64,000 bases of DNA. It comes from Dromaius novaehollandiae (taxonomy: Eukaryota; Chordata; Aves; Casuariiformes; Dromaiidae). How positions within the stretch are numbered: position 1 is the stretch's first letter; each line of letters opens with the position of its first letter. The notes beneath the pieces were generated by a model. The model did no database searches, was not told where the DNA came from, and worked only from the letters and a program-made list of their open reading frames with translations. The position numbers and the translations under genes are program-made. Positions 27,501 through 42,500 of this stretch are shown here, piece by piece. Location of the stretch: positions 28,980,001-29,044,000 of the forward strand of contig NC_088106.1 of NCBI RefSeq assembly GCF_036370855.1. Reading direction: 5' to 3'.

Positions 27501-30500
27501 GCCACCTCCAGATTAGTGGGAAAGCTGGCCACAAAGAAGGTAACTGGCAGTCTGAAACCGCAGAGGCACCCTGGGTTTCTGCTGTCTTATAAGCATAACT
27601 ACAGAAGGACAGAAATATAGATATGTAATTGTAAGAAATCTGCAAGAACCATTTTGCAAATTGGAGCAAGATGCAGCACACATCAGGTGTGACAAACAGC
27701 AATCTTCTCCCACAGACACTTCAACCAGGCTCCTTTTTGTTTACTATTTTCTTAATCTAAAAAAAATATTCAGAGCAAAAGCATATTGGTTCTTTTTTCA
27801 CTAAAAATTAGAACAGCTATAAGTTATTTTATTAGCTGTAGTTTCAGTCTTTGTTTCTCTCTCCAGAAAATGAAAAACCCAGACAGCAGTTACCTTAGCA
27901 ATTTTCCCCATTTCACAGATGCTTGCTTTCTCATCCTCAAACTCTGTAAAGGCTTCTTCAATCCTGGCGATGACCTCCTCGTGATTAGTGCAGACATTCG
28001 GAAGTCCTTTGGGGAAGTAGAAACGTGGAATGTTTATGGACAAAGGGGCGCTGCTGGTGGCTTTATTCGCAGGCAGAGGAGCACACGGGCTAACCACCGA
28101 GTTCAAAGGGACTGAGGATGAAGTTCCAGGTTTCTTCTCTGGTTTGTTTTGAACCTGAAAATAAAAGGAGTTAGATAAATACTTTTCAACAGCATGGCAT
28201 ATAGAGCAGAGAGGAAAACAACTTGTATTCTAGATGATGAGGAAAAAATTAAAACCAATCAACAATCAAGTTATAGCAGGGAGATATAAAGATGTATGTC
28301 TTAAGCGACAAATTTAAAAATTACTGCAATGTCAAACACTGCAAATTTAGGATACGCCACACGTAAAGCTGCTTTTATGTAGTTTCTGTGCTTTTTATGT
28401 AGGTAACCACATAATGTTATACTGTTTAATTACAGGAGCACACATACTACAATTTTAGCTATACCCTAGAAGAAGGACAACGTATGGTATTTCTTCTTAT
28501 GTTGGCCATGAGTTGTCATCCTGCCCCGTAAAGAGCACAGCATCAAAATCTGCTTATTAATTTTTTCCCCATAGAAACAGGACACCTGTTCACATAGATG
28601 TCTTGCCTCATATACGAGCAAATTGACTTTCACAACACCAACATTTTCCACCTCCCAGGAATATCATTCCTTTTGCCAGATGAAGTATCACCTCACAGAG
28701 AAATTAAGAAAAGATTTGTGTGACTCTTCTAAATTTCAGGCAACCTGTGATTCTGCGCCCAACTTGAGAGATCCAAGACCTGATTGTGTTAGAGATAAAA
28801 AAAAGTGCTGGCAATGCCATTTATATTAGCAATTATGAGCAGTCAGCAGTGCTAAAGATCACTGGGCACCCACAGGACACAGTACACAGTTGGTGGAACG
28901 TACAAAAGGTCCGTTTACGACTCCAGTTGGGAAAGGATCCTTTCACAGGCTCAGCACCCACAGGTTTCCCTCAGTCAGCACCTGCATCTGCTGAAGAACA
29001 GGGAGAAAACTGGGAACAGAAACCAGACCCTCTGCAAGCCTGTTCAAAGGCCATCTTTTCTCCCACGCCTGCCACTTCTTGTTTCATTAGCTCACCATCC
29101 CATCACTTCTCTCCCATCTATCGTGAACATAATGTTGATATGGTAACCTCCACTAGATCATCTTTTTATTGGACCTCTCAAACCTTCTAATTTTGTCCAT
29201 GAATGCTTTTGACAAAGGATAGCGGAAAGCATAGCTCAGAGGCTATTTGTATTTCTTATATCCATAATGAGATCCTAAAAATAGATAATTTTTCAGACAC
29301 GGAAAGAAGTATTTTTTAAACTTTTAAAAAATAGTTAGAGTGTAAGCAGCAGCAGACAGCTGTAGGAATGCCCAGGAACGAAGATTTCTCTCCTCCCCTG
29401 TGCATACACACTTTTCTTGGGAAAAGGCAGTTGGCTTGCCTATTGCACGATGATTCAATGGCAAGAGTTATTATTAATATAACAACATATGTGATAAGAA
29501 GCTAGTAAAGAAACGGTCAAGTAAATACAGCTGCAACTTTAGGTTTGCTACATTTATTCCTAATACTTCAAAACACAATTGTGTTTTAGGATGAAATAGC
29601 CAAGTCTAAGTTCACTAAATACAGAGGACTATATATGACAAACCGATCAAACTCTTTGCCTTATTATTTCCAGAAATTTGGAGCTTTTCTCATTACACAT
29701 TCTGCATATACCAACTTGCTATTGGCTTGCTTTCAGAAAGGTGAAGAAGTGAGAACTGTGAAAGCTTCCCTGAGCCCTGTTTTCTCTGCAGTTTAAAATA
29801 GCTTCTAATCTGTTCTTCAGAGACCTGTAAAACAAGAGACAGAGGGACTTTCTACTTGCTTCGCTCCTCTTTCTCTGAGCAGGGAGGACCTCTTCCTTCT
29901 CCCACTTGCTGTCCCATCTCAGGAGCAGGAGCCTGCGTGCTCACACGTACATGGCAACCCAAGCACACTTCCACACTGTAACTGCTCTGTACTCAATACT
30001 TCAACCCGGAGCCTGGGTTTCTTTCAATCTTCCTCCTCTCCCACATCTTACAGAGGAACTGCTGAAGACCATTTCAGCCTTTAGGATTCCTGATTCTATC
30101 AGTACTGATATTCAGAGTCAGAACAGTGCTTGCAGCCTTTGCAGAACAAGCCCAATCACTGCCATCTGCTCTTCCTCAACTTTTCCTGCTCCCTCACATG
30201 GTGCATTTCTTTGTGTCTAATCCAGAGTGATGCTGGAGCTCAGAGGCAGCCAGGAGGGAGGATCAAAGGGTCTGAAGCTTAAAGAAAACTGAGATATTAT
30301 TAGGGCTGAAGAGGGCTGTGAGACAGAGTAACTGAGCTGCTGCTGCCCCTGGGGCTGGTACTGACACTGGAGTTGAAGGTGAGAGGATTAGGTCCTACAC
30401 TGTCACTGCACAGCACATCAGGGAAATCTGGGATGATCCAGAGGTGAACATCTGGGGACACTCAAGATAACAGTGTGGTTGGGGTACTGGGGCAGGCAGG

Positions 30501-33500
30501 TCTGGCTCTGAAGAGGGGACCTCGTATGACACCGCAGGTAGGGGACGTGGGATGGTCGTAGAGGTAGGGGAGAAGTTGGTCACCGAACTGGGCCTTGGCT
30601 TGCAAGTCAAGCTTGTGATTTGGCTTTGAGGAGGACTCAGGCACATCACTTCTGCCGCTGCAATCCTCCCACCCCCTCTGCCCTGCCTAGCTAGTGAGTT
30701 TTCCAGCCGTGACCAAATTCTAATAGTTTTACTCCCAGGACTCCAGCAGTGGGGAAATCCCCGCTGGAGTCTTACAGCATTACATTTGTACAAACAATAC
30801 CAAGCTGAAACAGGCACTGAGGTGCCGAAGTCAGTCACTTAGTTCCTATAATAATGACGCTGGTCTTGAAGACCCAGTTCTCAGAAATGGCTTTATTGCT
30901 CATGCATTTCTTCAGTGCACACATGCACTCCTAGCTTCGAGGACTGTGAGGAAGAGCTAGAAAAAAAATGACTCAAATTCAGCAAAAAGGTCCCAAAATC
31001 CAAAGATACCAAAGCAATATGTTGGGTTTTTTTGAATGATGTTGACTCTTTTTAGCATTTGGATTGACAAAGATGCCCCCACTCCCTTACAGTACCACGG
31101 GAGAATGATAAACTCATTCAGAAATGGAGGGCAAAGGGACATCCCCAAGATATTCCACCACGGCACAGCACTCTGCCCTTTTTGTCCCCTTTTGCACATC
31201 GCACATCCCAGCATGGCACAGGACCCAAGCTGAACATCCTGCAACACAGCTCAGCTACCTTCCCCCAGAGCCAGGCCTGGCCTCCATCTTCTGAAAAACA
31301 GGGCAATGGTTTTCCCCCGGGTATTGCCAGAGTCAGCAAGGCTTGACCCCAGCCCACACGAACCAGAGGTCAGGCCCCCAGAATCTACAGCAATCTCCTG
31401 ATCCACAACCACAACACGAAGCAGAAGTTAGACATCTACAGAGTAAACACAGGGAATGCTACTAAGCCTCAAAGAGGCAGGTAACCAATTCAGACGCAGG
31501 ATTGCTTGCTGCTTCCTGGGCTCAGCCCAGGAAGGCTGAGCCGCCAACTCCTGCTCGGTCCACGGCAAACAAGGTGGAGGCAGAGTCACGGGTGGCTTTT
31601 TTCCAGGTCCTACTGCAGGAATAGAAAGAGCATTTTCTGAACTTTGTCTGACTCCTTCTCATTTAAGAAATGAGCTGCTTACAACGACATGAGAAGAAAA
31701 TGAGTGGAAACTGGCTCATGAGGATACTGTTCCCTAGAACAGTCTTTCCAGTTAACTTTAAATTTGCATCATTTTGAGCAGATCCTTCTGGGATAGGTAT
31801 AATGAGATGGCAGCCACTGTGAAGGCAGCAGGGAGTTTGTTAAAAATGTGAAACCACTTGTGAAAAATAAAGAAGTGATACAAGGGGAAATTCTTGGGTA
31901 ATTCCTTGGGGGAAAAAACACGCTGTTTCTTATTGAAAGAAGTTAACCTTAAACATTGTTTGCTTAGTGGAACACATTTTTTCCAACAGAAAAAACTGTC
32001 AGAAAGGACAGTTAAGGAAGTAAACTACAACTGCTATAATAAATCTTCTAGCTTTGCTACCAATAGCTAACAGACCAACCTTTTTGTTTCTTCCTGAAAA
32101 GGAAAGTGAGATTAAAAAAATTTTTAAATACTGCTCTACGGCATGGTTTAAGTAACCTTAGCTAAAACCTATCCATCCAGTGCATCCCTTTTGCCAGTCG
32201 TACAGCTTATTTACGGACAGACTAAAATAGTGACATCTGCGTTATGGATTAGAGGATGAATAAAGCAGACAGAACTACAGCCTCCTCACAGTTACACAAG
32301 TAAAGCATGGAGATTAAAACCTGCCATCCAGGGTCGCCTCTGAGGGACCTGCTAGCCGCCTCGAGAGCACCAGCTCCAGCGGGAGATGCCTGGGAAGGAA
32401 GCAGTATCACATCAGGAGCTCAAATACTTTCTGGTCCTTTCCCCCAGCCCCAATCTCCACAGGGTCCTAAGAGGATAAATTTACCAGTTTCTTGTTTTCT
32501 TCCAAATAAGATTCTCTAATCCTCCCTTTCCAGGGTTCAGTAACTCAGCCCAGTTTCTAGCAGCCCGCAGTGCTGACTTAATGGCTCCTTCCACTTTGTC
32601 CCTGTCCACTGAGGTCTGATAAGTGGACAGAGGCCACCCTCAAGGATCATCAGCTCTCCAGAGCCACTTTGCATCAATAGCCTGAAACATTCCCTTCCTT
32701 TCCTTCCCTGAAGCTCTTTATCCACCATTATACCTAAGCAGAGTGAGAAGAACAGAGGTTTATATGCACATGCCCCCCCCCCCTCCAGCAGTGTGAAGAA
32801 GACAGGTCATGAGAAAATGGATTTCTGGATAAAAACGCTTCTGTTACAAGCTGTAAACTCACCAGCAGATCCCTGCATCTGGAATACTGTGACCAGTTTG
32901 GGGCCCTCAGTTCAAGAGGGATGGGGAGAAACTGGAGGGGGATCTGCAGAGGGCAACTCAGAGAGCCAGGGGCCAGGAGCATGTGGCCTCGCAGGAGAGG
33001 TTGTGGGCTCTGGGCTCCTTCAGCCTGGCAAAGGGGCGGCTAAGGGGTGGGCTAACCACAGCCGACAGCTGTTGAAAAGGCAGGTACAGAGATGATGGAG
33101 CCAAACTTTTCTCTGTAGCAGCCCGCGATATAATAGTTGTGGCAACAGCCACAAACTGCAGCCTGGGAGGGTTAGCTTGGACAGCAGGAAGAAGTTAACT
33201 GAGGGTAGTACAGCCCTGGAAGAGGTCACTGGAAAGGGGCAGGGGCAGTCCCATCCTCAGGGGGTTTCAGGACTCAGCTAGACATAGCCAGGGCTGACAT
33301 GACCTAGTGTTAGCACTTGTCCTTTAAGCAGGAGGTTGGATTAGAGACCTCCAGAGGTCCCTTCCAACCAACAGCACTGTGGAAGGCTCCCTCATCCTAC
33401 CACAGAGAGTCCTGCAAAAGATGAGCACGAGAACTGAAATTCATAACTCTGAAAAGAGATACTGGTTTCATAAAACACCTTCTTGCCCCCTTCCAGTTAA

Positions 33501-36500
33501 CATCTACCTGTTCCACAGATCATTTGTTTCTCTTCCCTATCACCACCTCATTACCACTCTGCCTGCTAGCACTTTTTTCTGTACTTAGCAAGTCCAATTA
33601 CCTTTACTTTCAGGTCATCTCACTAGCGCACATATTCAAGCACAAGATATAGCTCTGCAAGACACAAAAATTAACAGCTCCCTGCTGCCAAGAGGGAGAA
33701 TCCCCCTCCCTGTCCTCCATTCCCAGAGAGACACGCTGCCGCTGCCTACCTAGGGCCAGCTCTGGAGCTTGCCAGCCCCTCTGTGAACTGATTTAACCTA
33801 CTTGGAAAGGCAGAAAACTGAGCTGCGATACACGGGATGATATTCCAGCGAGTTAAGCCAGCTCAGGGAAAGGTCCGTTGGGTCCCAGAGAGAGAGGGCA
33901 TGACCACACAGTGAGGAAGGCAAGAGGGAACAAGTGATGGAAGAAAGAAAACGTAGCAAGACCTCCTCTTTCTAGCAGCAACGCTGCATTGGTTCACTTG
34001 CCTTGGAACCGCAGTCCCAAAGCGGTTATTCCCAACACGCGTTCAGCAGCAGAAGTCACCGCTCCCACTTCAGACCAGACGAAGGCCTGCACACCAAAGG
34101 CTTGTCATTTTTTTTCCCAACTTTTTCAGTTGGTCTACTAAGAGATCTTTTCTCTTGCTGCAAACCATGCCCTGCTTACGTCCTTAGGTGATCACAGCTA
34201 AAACACAACTAATCCAGCTCTGGACAGCGAACGTCCTTAGCTGTGCTGCACGGTTCTTGTTATCTTAGTCTAAACCGCTCACGGTCCCCACCCAAGCTAG
34301 CACTACACATCACTACTTCATGCAGTTCTCCTCAAGGCAGTGAAAAGACATGTCCCAGAGGGTAACTTTATACATCTACTTTAACCTGTCACCAGAAATC
34401 ATGAAAACAAAATGCTCTCCATGCTACAATATACTCCGGAGCTATTTTAATAGCTGTTTCTTAGGAAACAGCTGCACCACTGGTAATTTCAACTTTTTAA
34501 CTTCCATACTGGGTCATTGATTATTTAAATATAGGCAAAGCTCAAGACAGGAGGATTTCAGCACGTTGTGACCCCTGCAACCCTGGGACAGCAACAAGCC
34601 CATTTGCTGTCGCAGCACAGCTTTCTCCAGTCTTTTGCCAATTGTCCCAGGCAGTGGTAGAGCAGCTGGGATTCACCATGAAATGCAGCCTTGGTACAAC
34701 TTTCATTTCTTTGGCCACATCTTCAGAGCGTCTAGGAAACAGCACAAAGAAGCACCTTGTGATGGTAAAACCCTTGCCAAAGCCAAGTCACTGGTCTATG
34801 CACAAATTTGTATAGCAGAGAGAACAACCAAGTCAATACAGCAGAACGCTGTGGTCATCCTACGTGCAACACGAGACATTCAAAGCAATCCAAGAAGAAA
34901 CATACATAAATAGGGTTTTTCCTCACAAAAAACGCAGCAAAGATTTAGTAGTCTTCAACTATTTCTCCCTATTAAATCACTGCCCTTGCTGTTAAGTTTT
35001 TTCCCTTGTTTACAAAGACATTTTAACTCTGCACTCTAAGCCTGGGAGGTTTATTTTTAAACCTGCTGGTATCTAGCTGCAAATAACTTTCTGCAAATAG
35101 AAACGCCTAGGGGGGACACAGTTTGATTCTCCGATCCAATAAAAAAATACAAAGCAATAGAAAAAGAACAAGAAACACCAAGCGTTCAAACCTGGGCCTG
35201 CTGGAATGACTTCAGCCTCTTCTTGAATCGAGACGGAAGAACAAAATCACAGCCCTTTGCAAGGAAAGCTAGCTCCCCTCCTAAGTCTGGGTCCCTCCGC
35301 AGAGAACTCTCCTTGATCATCATCCTGGTGAGCTCCTAAGCAGATGTTTCCCTTTCCAGAAGAGGCACGGGGACTCTGTGGGAGACCACGTCAAACCCAG
35401 TAGGTTGCTTTCTTGGTTTTGATTTTTACAGGCAAAAAGTGGAAAATGGCTTCACGTAGAAACATGCTATGTCTTCTCTCTCCTCAGAAGGAGAACTTCT
35501 AAAGATTGTATCTCATTCCTGAGACCAGACCTCCTTTTATTAAAATGATACTCAAAGTATCTTTCAGTACCACCAGGGTCTTCTGCCTTCTTGTAACACT
35601 TTAATTGAGAAACATGATCTACAACAGAATCTATTTCCCTGCTGGCTACATGACAGACGATCTGTCCTTGGCTTGTCATAGGCCAGGGTAATATGGGAAA
35701 GGAAGCACCCACCACCACCACCAAGAGTGCTAAAATTAGACATGCTGCAGAAGTGGCTAAATATACCATCTTCCCCAATAGTTCTTCATTTACGTGCTTC
35801 AGTGCTGAAACCCGAGGTGCAAACTTGCATCAGTCGGCCTCAGCTAGAGCTAACCCGCATGCTCTCAGCCAAGTCCTGCGCGCGTATGAAGTTAGTGGCT
35901 TGAGATCCCTGCTGCTGAGGTGATGAAGTAGAAGAGCAGCATTAGTTCCATTCTAGACCAAAGGCTATAATTTTTATAAAACCTCAGTTTTTCCTTCTTG
36001 CTTGGAAAAAGCAAATCATCCAGTTTCTTTAACACCAAACAAGCACTTAAGGATGACCTGGTATAATGAACTCGGGCGTTCTGAAGCAGTTCTTAACCAA
36101 ATGGTTTTATAAAGACACCAAAACACGTCATCCTTTTTATTCCCTTTTCCAGTAACTCTCGCAAGACCCAGGCTGCTCCATAAGCCAAATGCAGAGCGAC
36201 TCCCAGTAGATAATAGTCCATTCTTTCTCCACACAGGCAGACTTCAAACTCTTGCTCAGACTTTGTCCAGACTTTGGTTTGTTAAGAGTGTATCCTGCCT
36301 CTCCTAATGGGACAGCGGTGCTGAACTCTAAGCCTAACAACAGCCTATGTCCAGTTCTTACTCTTTAAGATGAAGAGCCACCTAATCCCATGGTCTGCTT
36401 TCCCTGCTTGACGGTAGAAGTCCTAGCTACTTTGCCAGCTTACTTTCTGAGCCTCGTAACAGAGCAACACCTGGTTCCCAGCCAGCAGGCTTGCTGTTAT

Positions 36501-39500
36501 TAAAATACTCCATTCGAAACTCCATTGAAAAGGTCTCACCGAACCTTGCCAAAAGCAAGCTTGCATGGGACCAAAAAGGCTGTGAAACTCCCTGGACCAC
36601 AGACGGACACAGAAACAGCCTCTCTAAAAGGATGCTCTTACCACAGATTTGCACAACACTTTCTTAAACAACCCCCAGATGGAACAGCTTACACAACAGC
36701 TCCGTGCAGAGGCAGACCACCGACCCGCTGCGGTTACCAGGGAACGTACACTGGCATTGCCTCAGCAACTCAAGTGAAGTCAGGATGCAAATTTGACGCT
36801 TCAGCGGGAACATACCATTCGTAGCACAAGAATCTGCAACATAAAGCTAAAGTTGTTATCTGTTAATATTTGGGTATCTCAGAGCAGCTGCGCTGAACTG
36901 AGTGACAAGATGGCTTCTGAGCATCAGCAGAGCACCGTCAGCTAGAAGCTGCAGTCATGCCATTTGGCACTCAGTCCTGAGGGCATAAAAACATAACGCG
37001 AAAACACAAGAACGGCCTTGGAGGTTGAGACCGAGAACGTGCACCTGTCTAGACCAGTATCTTGTTTCCAACAGTGGCTACAAGCCAGTGCCCAGAGAAG
37101 AGGAAGAACAGGGCAAACTTAGATGCTACTTCCTCTGAGTACTCGTCCAGCCCCCAGATATTTCGGCTGATGGGGTTTTCCGAGTCTGATGTGGTTTATC
37201 AGTTTACTGACCTCTCAAGTACTTTTCCAGTCTCCTTTTGCAGGAGTGCACACTTTTTGCATCCGCAGCACCCTGTGGCAAGGAGTTTCGCATGTCGGCT
37301 ACCTCACGCGGGAAGAACAGCCTCCCTTCGTTTATTCTGAACCTGACTCCTCGAGCGTCATTTGGTGGCCCCTAGTTCATATGTCAGAAGAGCAGAATAA
37401 TCAGCCCCATTCACCCCTTCTGTGATACTGATGATTTTGCAAGCTTCTACCATTCACCTTCCACGACCTTCCAGGATGACAAGCACCAGTTTACTTTCTG
37501 ATTCCTTGTATGAAAGGCATCATGTGGCATTATTCACCCTTACTGTCCTTCTCAGGATCTTTTCCAGCTCTAACATACTCTTTTATGATGAAGGGATGAA
37601 AACTGAAGGCAGCATTCAAAGGTGTTATCAGATGAGCTCTTGAGCAGTTAACCAGGGTACCTGTCGGACACAGTTCTTTATGAAAGGACATTTGAACAAG
37701 AAGGCAGCCTAATTTAGGTCCCTTTAGATCACCCAAACTACGTCTAAGCTGTAGAACCTGGGAGCACTTTTCAGCTCTAAAGTGCAAGTGTATATTCATG
37801 GCTACAAGTCAGTAGTAGGATCACAGGGTTATTACAATTTCTTCTGTGGCAGGTGTACTTACTCCATCTTTCCTTGGCCTCCCACCCCTCCTGCAGACTG
37901 CAGGGCAAATGTGGTCCAAAGAACCTCTCATACCTACGGCTGCATCAAGACCTGCTGTGCTGGTCTTTGACAAACGCATGGGGGAAAGAGGAACACTCAG
38001 CTGGCGACCACCAGCTACTTCTTAACAGAAATGTATTTTTCATTCACAAATTCACAGAATCACAGACAATTAACTGGTCACAAAAGATTCTGTAAGCTTC
38101 TTTTTTACACTGATAACCTGCAAAAACATAAGTGATTTGGAGCCTGGGCTTGCTACATCTGAATTCCAAGTTTTTGCAGTATAGCAGGTTCCAAGCATGT
38201 TACTTGTCATCCTCAAAGCACACAAGGAGGGGACGGATAAAGACAGAAATATTCAGTACTAATTGGCAGCGAAAGAACTTTGTATCAGCAATTTCAGAGT
38301 CAACTGGACAAAATCTGCACCATAAAGATCTTGTATCAACAGCCTACGGATCAACTGAACCAATCGCAGTCATATTTAGAAATTACTCTTTGCTACAAGT
38401 GACCCAGTTTAAAGCATGAAGGTGAGAGATGTCAAATCTAAAGAGGTATCAGATTGCCTTCTTTGGCCATCAAAACATAGAAAGAACCTCACCTGCACCT
38501 AATGCAGGAGGCTTAGTCCAGCTAAGATTTGGATGATTTATCACCACAGGACTTAGCTGTAGCCCAAAGTCTGGCTGCAACAATTCAATGCACTCTGTAC
38601 AGCTGCAAAGGGCACCAGCTCCAACTGCTTCCAAAACATATTAAACTTCTCCAGCAACAGCATGACTTTTTGTTGTTTTTAGAGTCAATGAGGCTGAAAA
38701 ACTCAACATGTATCAGTAGACCTTGTTCTACCTTTAGATGTTTACTTTAAAATAAATCAACTTCATGCAAGCAGAGTCTGTGCCTCTCCCCAGTTAGAGA
38801 GGGAGCCCATGGGCCGTGAACATCTCCCTAAGTGTTCAGTATTAGTTCTTTCAATTCTTTAATTAATCTAATTTCATTCTTTCCTGTCACCTTCTATCCC
38901 AAGATACTTTTAAAGATTCATTTATTATTTTCATTTATTTTAATAACTGCTACTAAACAAAACTGTCTTTTTTTAAAACCATCAGAGTTTAGAAAGCATG
39001 AATAATTGATGCCTGAAAAGAACATAGATACGTGTGCAGCTTAATTGGCAGATATTATCAACATCTGATCGAAACAATTTTAAGTACATGTATATGAAAA
39101 CTTGACTTTCCAGAGAAGTTTTCTATTATATTTTGAATGCATTTTCTCAAAATGCAATTATTTCAGGTCACAGTTTAAGCCACCGTGATGCTACAGAAGA
39201 CACTTTTTATAGTTAATTGCCTCATACAAATTCCTTCAGAAGCGTAACGTTAAAGGTGCACAACGGAGCACTCTGAATTCTGAAGCAGCAGAATCATGCG
39301 GCTGCCACGTCAGCTTTATACGATTATGAAACGGTATTTCCACCCGGAGCTATCTTGAGGCCAAACACTGTAAGCACGCAACACAGACATTTTGACACAT
39401 CAAAGCAAGGTATGCCCCTCTGGACAATGACTTAGACCACGTAAGTTAAGAACATTTCCAAAATCTCCGCGGTGCCCACCCTCCTCTCTGTACCAGCCAT

Positions 39501-42500
39501 ACTGGCCAGCCAGGCTTGGGTGGGTGCTACCTAGAGCCAGCCCAGAGGAATCACCAGGCGGCAGGGACCAGCCTCGGGATGCCTGAATCAGGGCTCCACC
39601 ACTAGATAAGATGTAGTTAGACATGATGGTCTGGGACCATCTATCAGCCCACTGTCACTATAAGGGAACATCCCATTCCCTCGCCCTCTGCTCTCACATC
39701 CACAGTCCCTGTCCAGAGACAGCTCTTACCACCCCTTGGACCCAATGTGAACAATTCCACTTACTAATCTGGCAGAAAACTAACAACTAAAATTTATACC
39801 TCATATACAAGCCCCAGAGAAGATCCAAAACCCCGCAATAGGAAGCGGAGGCACGGGGAAGAGAGAAACAGGAAGCAGGACTGCTTCTTCCAGTTCACTG
39901 CACCATGAGTAACCTTCTGAGAAAAGACACCCAACAGAGGAAGCACATAAAAGAGGCCTCTTTTTGCATCAAACCCTGCTTTCTGCTCCCCAAATTATTC
40001 ACAAACTTCATCCAAGAGCTCTTAAAATAAAATGTATGAGCAGGACATGGAACAGAGCCCTGCACTGTTCAAACTTGATTCTGAAACCAGAATCAATAGG
40101 TTTCTTACAGACTTTTCTAGCGTACTCTCACTGGAATACAGAGTAAATACAAAATTGCAAGCATTAAGTAAGTAAATTTGAAATACTTTGTCAAATTAGC
40201 CATCCTCTGCAGGTAGCAAACCAAGGGCAGGGAAAGATTAAGGACAAAAACACGCACCACCAACTTTCCAGAGGACTTTGCATTAAGGCAGCACTTTACT
40301 CAAAGCATGCACCTTTGAAACTTCCAAAGAACTCCGACACTCAGCAACTTTGCAAACCAGATCAGAGAATCCCAACTTGCATACCCAGACAATAAAGAAA
40401 GCATAGCTAGTGCCTACTCTGGGTTTTTTGGCCCAATCTCTACCTTTCTTGCTGTTTCCCCCCATTTCCCTGCCATCTGCCAGTCCAACCAGGCTTTGCT
40501 CCTTACTGCCCTCCCATCCCAAGGCACCCCAACACTGAGGAGCAGGGTCTTGTTCCACCTGCAGCTAACATCTTCCCTTCCACCCTGAGCACCAAGGGCT
40601 GGCATGGTCACGAAAGACAGAGGACCTGGAGGGTCCTGCCTTCCCCCTCTGCATTACACTCTGAGGATGGCATAAAAGGCACCTTCTCAGATCAAAAAAT
40701 TGCAAGAGTAGAGCGAAAGTCCAGAGATTATTCAGTGGTTTCCAACCCTTCTTCATCACCTTAGGGAACTTCACGTTTGTGGTCACAGAGACTGACAGAA
40801 AGACCTCAACCTTTAGAACATGTTCGCTTTTTCCAGGAATATCAGTTAAGTCTTAAAAACAACAAACAAAACAAAAACTCCACCTTGCACTACAAATCTT
40901 GCTCCCTCTACTTGTTTATTATTACAGAAAAAAATTTTTTTCTAACCTTGTTTTCACAGACAGCTAAGTTGTTTTCATTGAAACTTTTCTTTTAAAAACA
41001 TCATATTAAAAAAAAAAATCAGCTTAAGACAGGCACATGGAACAGGAAATTTTAAACCAAATAGTTGGAGGTTTAGAGATAAGCAACGGAAAACTGGATC
41101 TCAGAATGGGAAATGTTGGACAGCCTGAAAGTACGCAGTGCTTCCTGGCCTGCCTCAAAGCGTGATGCGCTCATTATGCGCTCCATAAAATTGATGGGCT
41201 TTTTGAGTATTCATTTCCTAGTTTCTAAATATTTTGGTTTTGAAAGTGAAGAGGCAAGTAATTCTATTGTTCTCCGTGGAGAATCATAATTGGTTTTGTG
41301 ATAAAGGGAAAGTCTCTTGCTGATATAAGTTAGTGCAGGTTTCAACACAGATAGGCTAACCTCAGCCAGCAGTCTGCTCTGAAGTGGCCTTCCCTTTCCT
41401 TCTTCATTGCTTGGGATTTGAGGGGTATTAAAACTGCCACAACCACCATAAATGAGAGCTACACTGTGTTTTTATCAGTATTAGATCTCTGAATATTTTT
41501 TTGTGTGCAAGTACTTGATAACAGTTTTAAAAGTCCTAAGAAAACATAACAAATACTTTACATATTATTCAGGCACACATATGCAATACTAAATCAGAAT
41601 CCACGTGGGGCTCCAGCCAGATGCAAAAGTATCCTGGAAGATGCAGTTATTCCCTAAACTCTAGGGCTAGAAAGGGCCTTCTCAAGTGTGTGGCCGCATC
41701 TATATTATAAGAGGAGCCCAACCCCAGCGTGCGTAAGTCCTGGCCTGTAGAACCAGCAGTTCAGATGTTTTGCATTGACTCTGCTAAGGGCTAACTCCCT
41801 CTGAAGGATACTGGCTGTACCTCCTCCACTGCGCAGTGCATGGCCCAGGACCCCTGAAGGCCTCCTGGGTTTCCTCTGTGTCCCCAAGAGGGTTATCCTC
41901 TTTCATGAACTTTGGTTCTAGGTGTCTACAGCAAAGCAAGGGCTGTGTTGCAGCTTGTAAGAGAGGGGCTCACCATTTTGCATAAGCAAATGTGCCCAGA
42001 GAAACATCAGAAATACATGGAGACAGTAGTCCATACCAGTCCAAAAAGATCTCAGCGCTGCCATTTAGGGCCAGAAACCCTCCTCTTCCTTTCAAAATCT
42101 CATCAAATACCTGTATTTTCAGGAAAGCCCATAGTCTGGAAGACACGCACATTGTGCTCCATCTGGAAGGAGCAGTGAAAGTTCACTGATAATCTGGACA
42201 CCTCCAAGTGCCTAAGCGGAAACTCAACTTTGGAAAGTGAAGCCCTCTGCATACTTACTGTGCATGTGGAAACTTGGTACTGAGTTGGTACCTAAAAATT
42301 TGGCACTTGTTATCAAATGAAAAGCCCCGAGGGCTGGACAGACAGCCTTGGCTTCCCTCTAAAGCAGGTTCCCATCAAGCCCCTTTTTCTGGGAAGATCC
42401 ACTCCTGATTTGAAAGATGTATGCGGTGAAGCTAGCTGCCTCCTTCCCTGTCCCTATGCAGACCCCACAACGGCTCTACAGGCCAGGTGCAAGAGAAAAT

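Noticed and set aside
27202-27702. 166-codon minus-strand frame overlapping PPP2R3A exon 4
   Set aside because: Only 27206-27309 is coding; the rest is upstream intron 3, shown by the acceptor before 27309 and the phase of exon 3.
22742-28154. Assignment of the minus-strand gene to PPP2R3B instead of PPP2R3A
   Set aside because: The large PR130 exon, the PR72 first exon and blocks such as [12 protein letters not shown] and [10 protein letters not shown] match PPP2R3A; PPP2R3B has different residues there.
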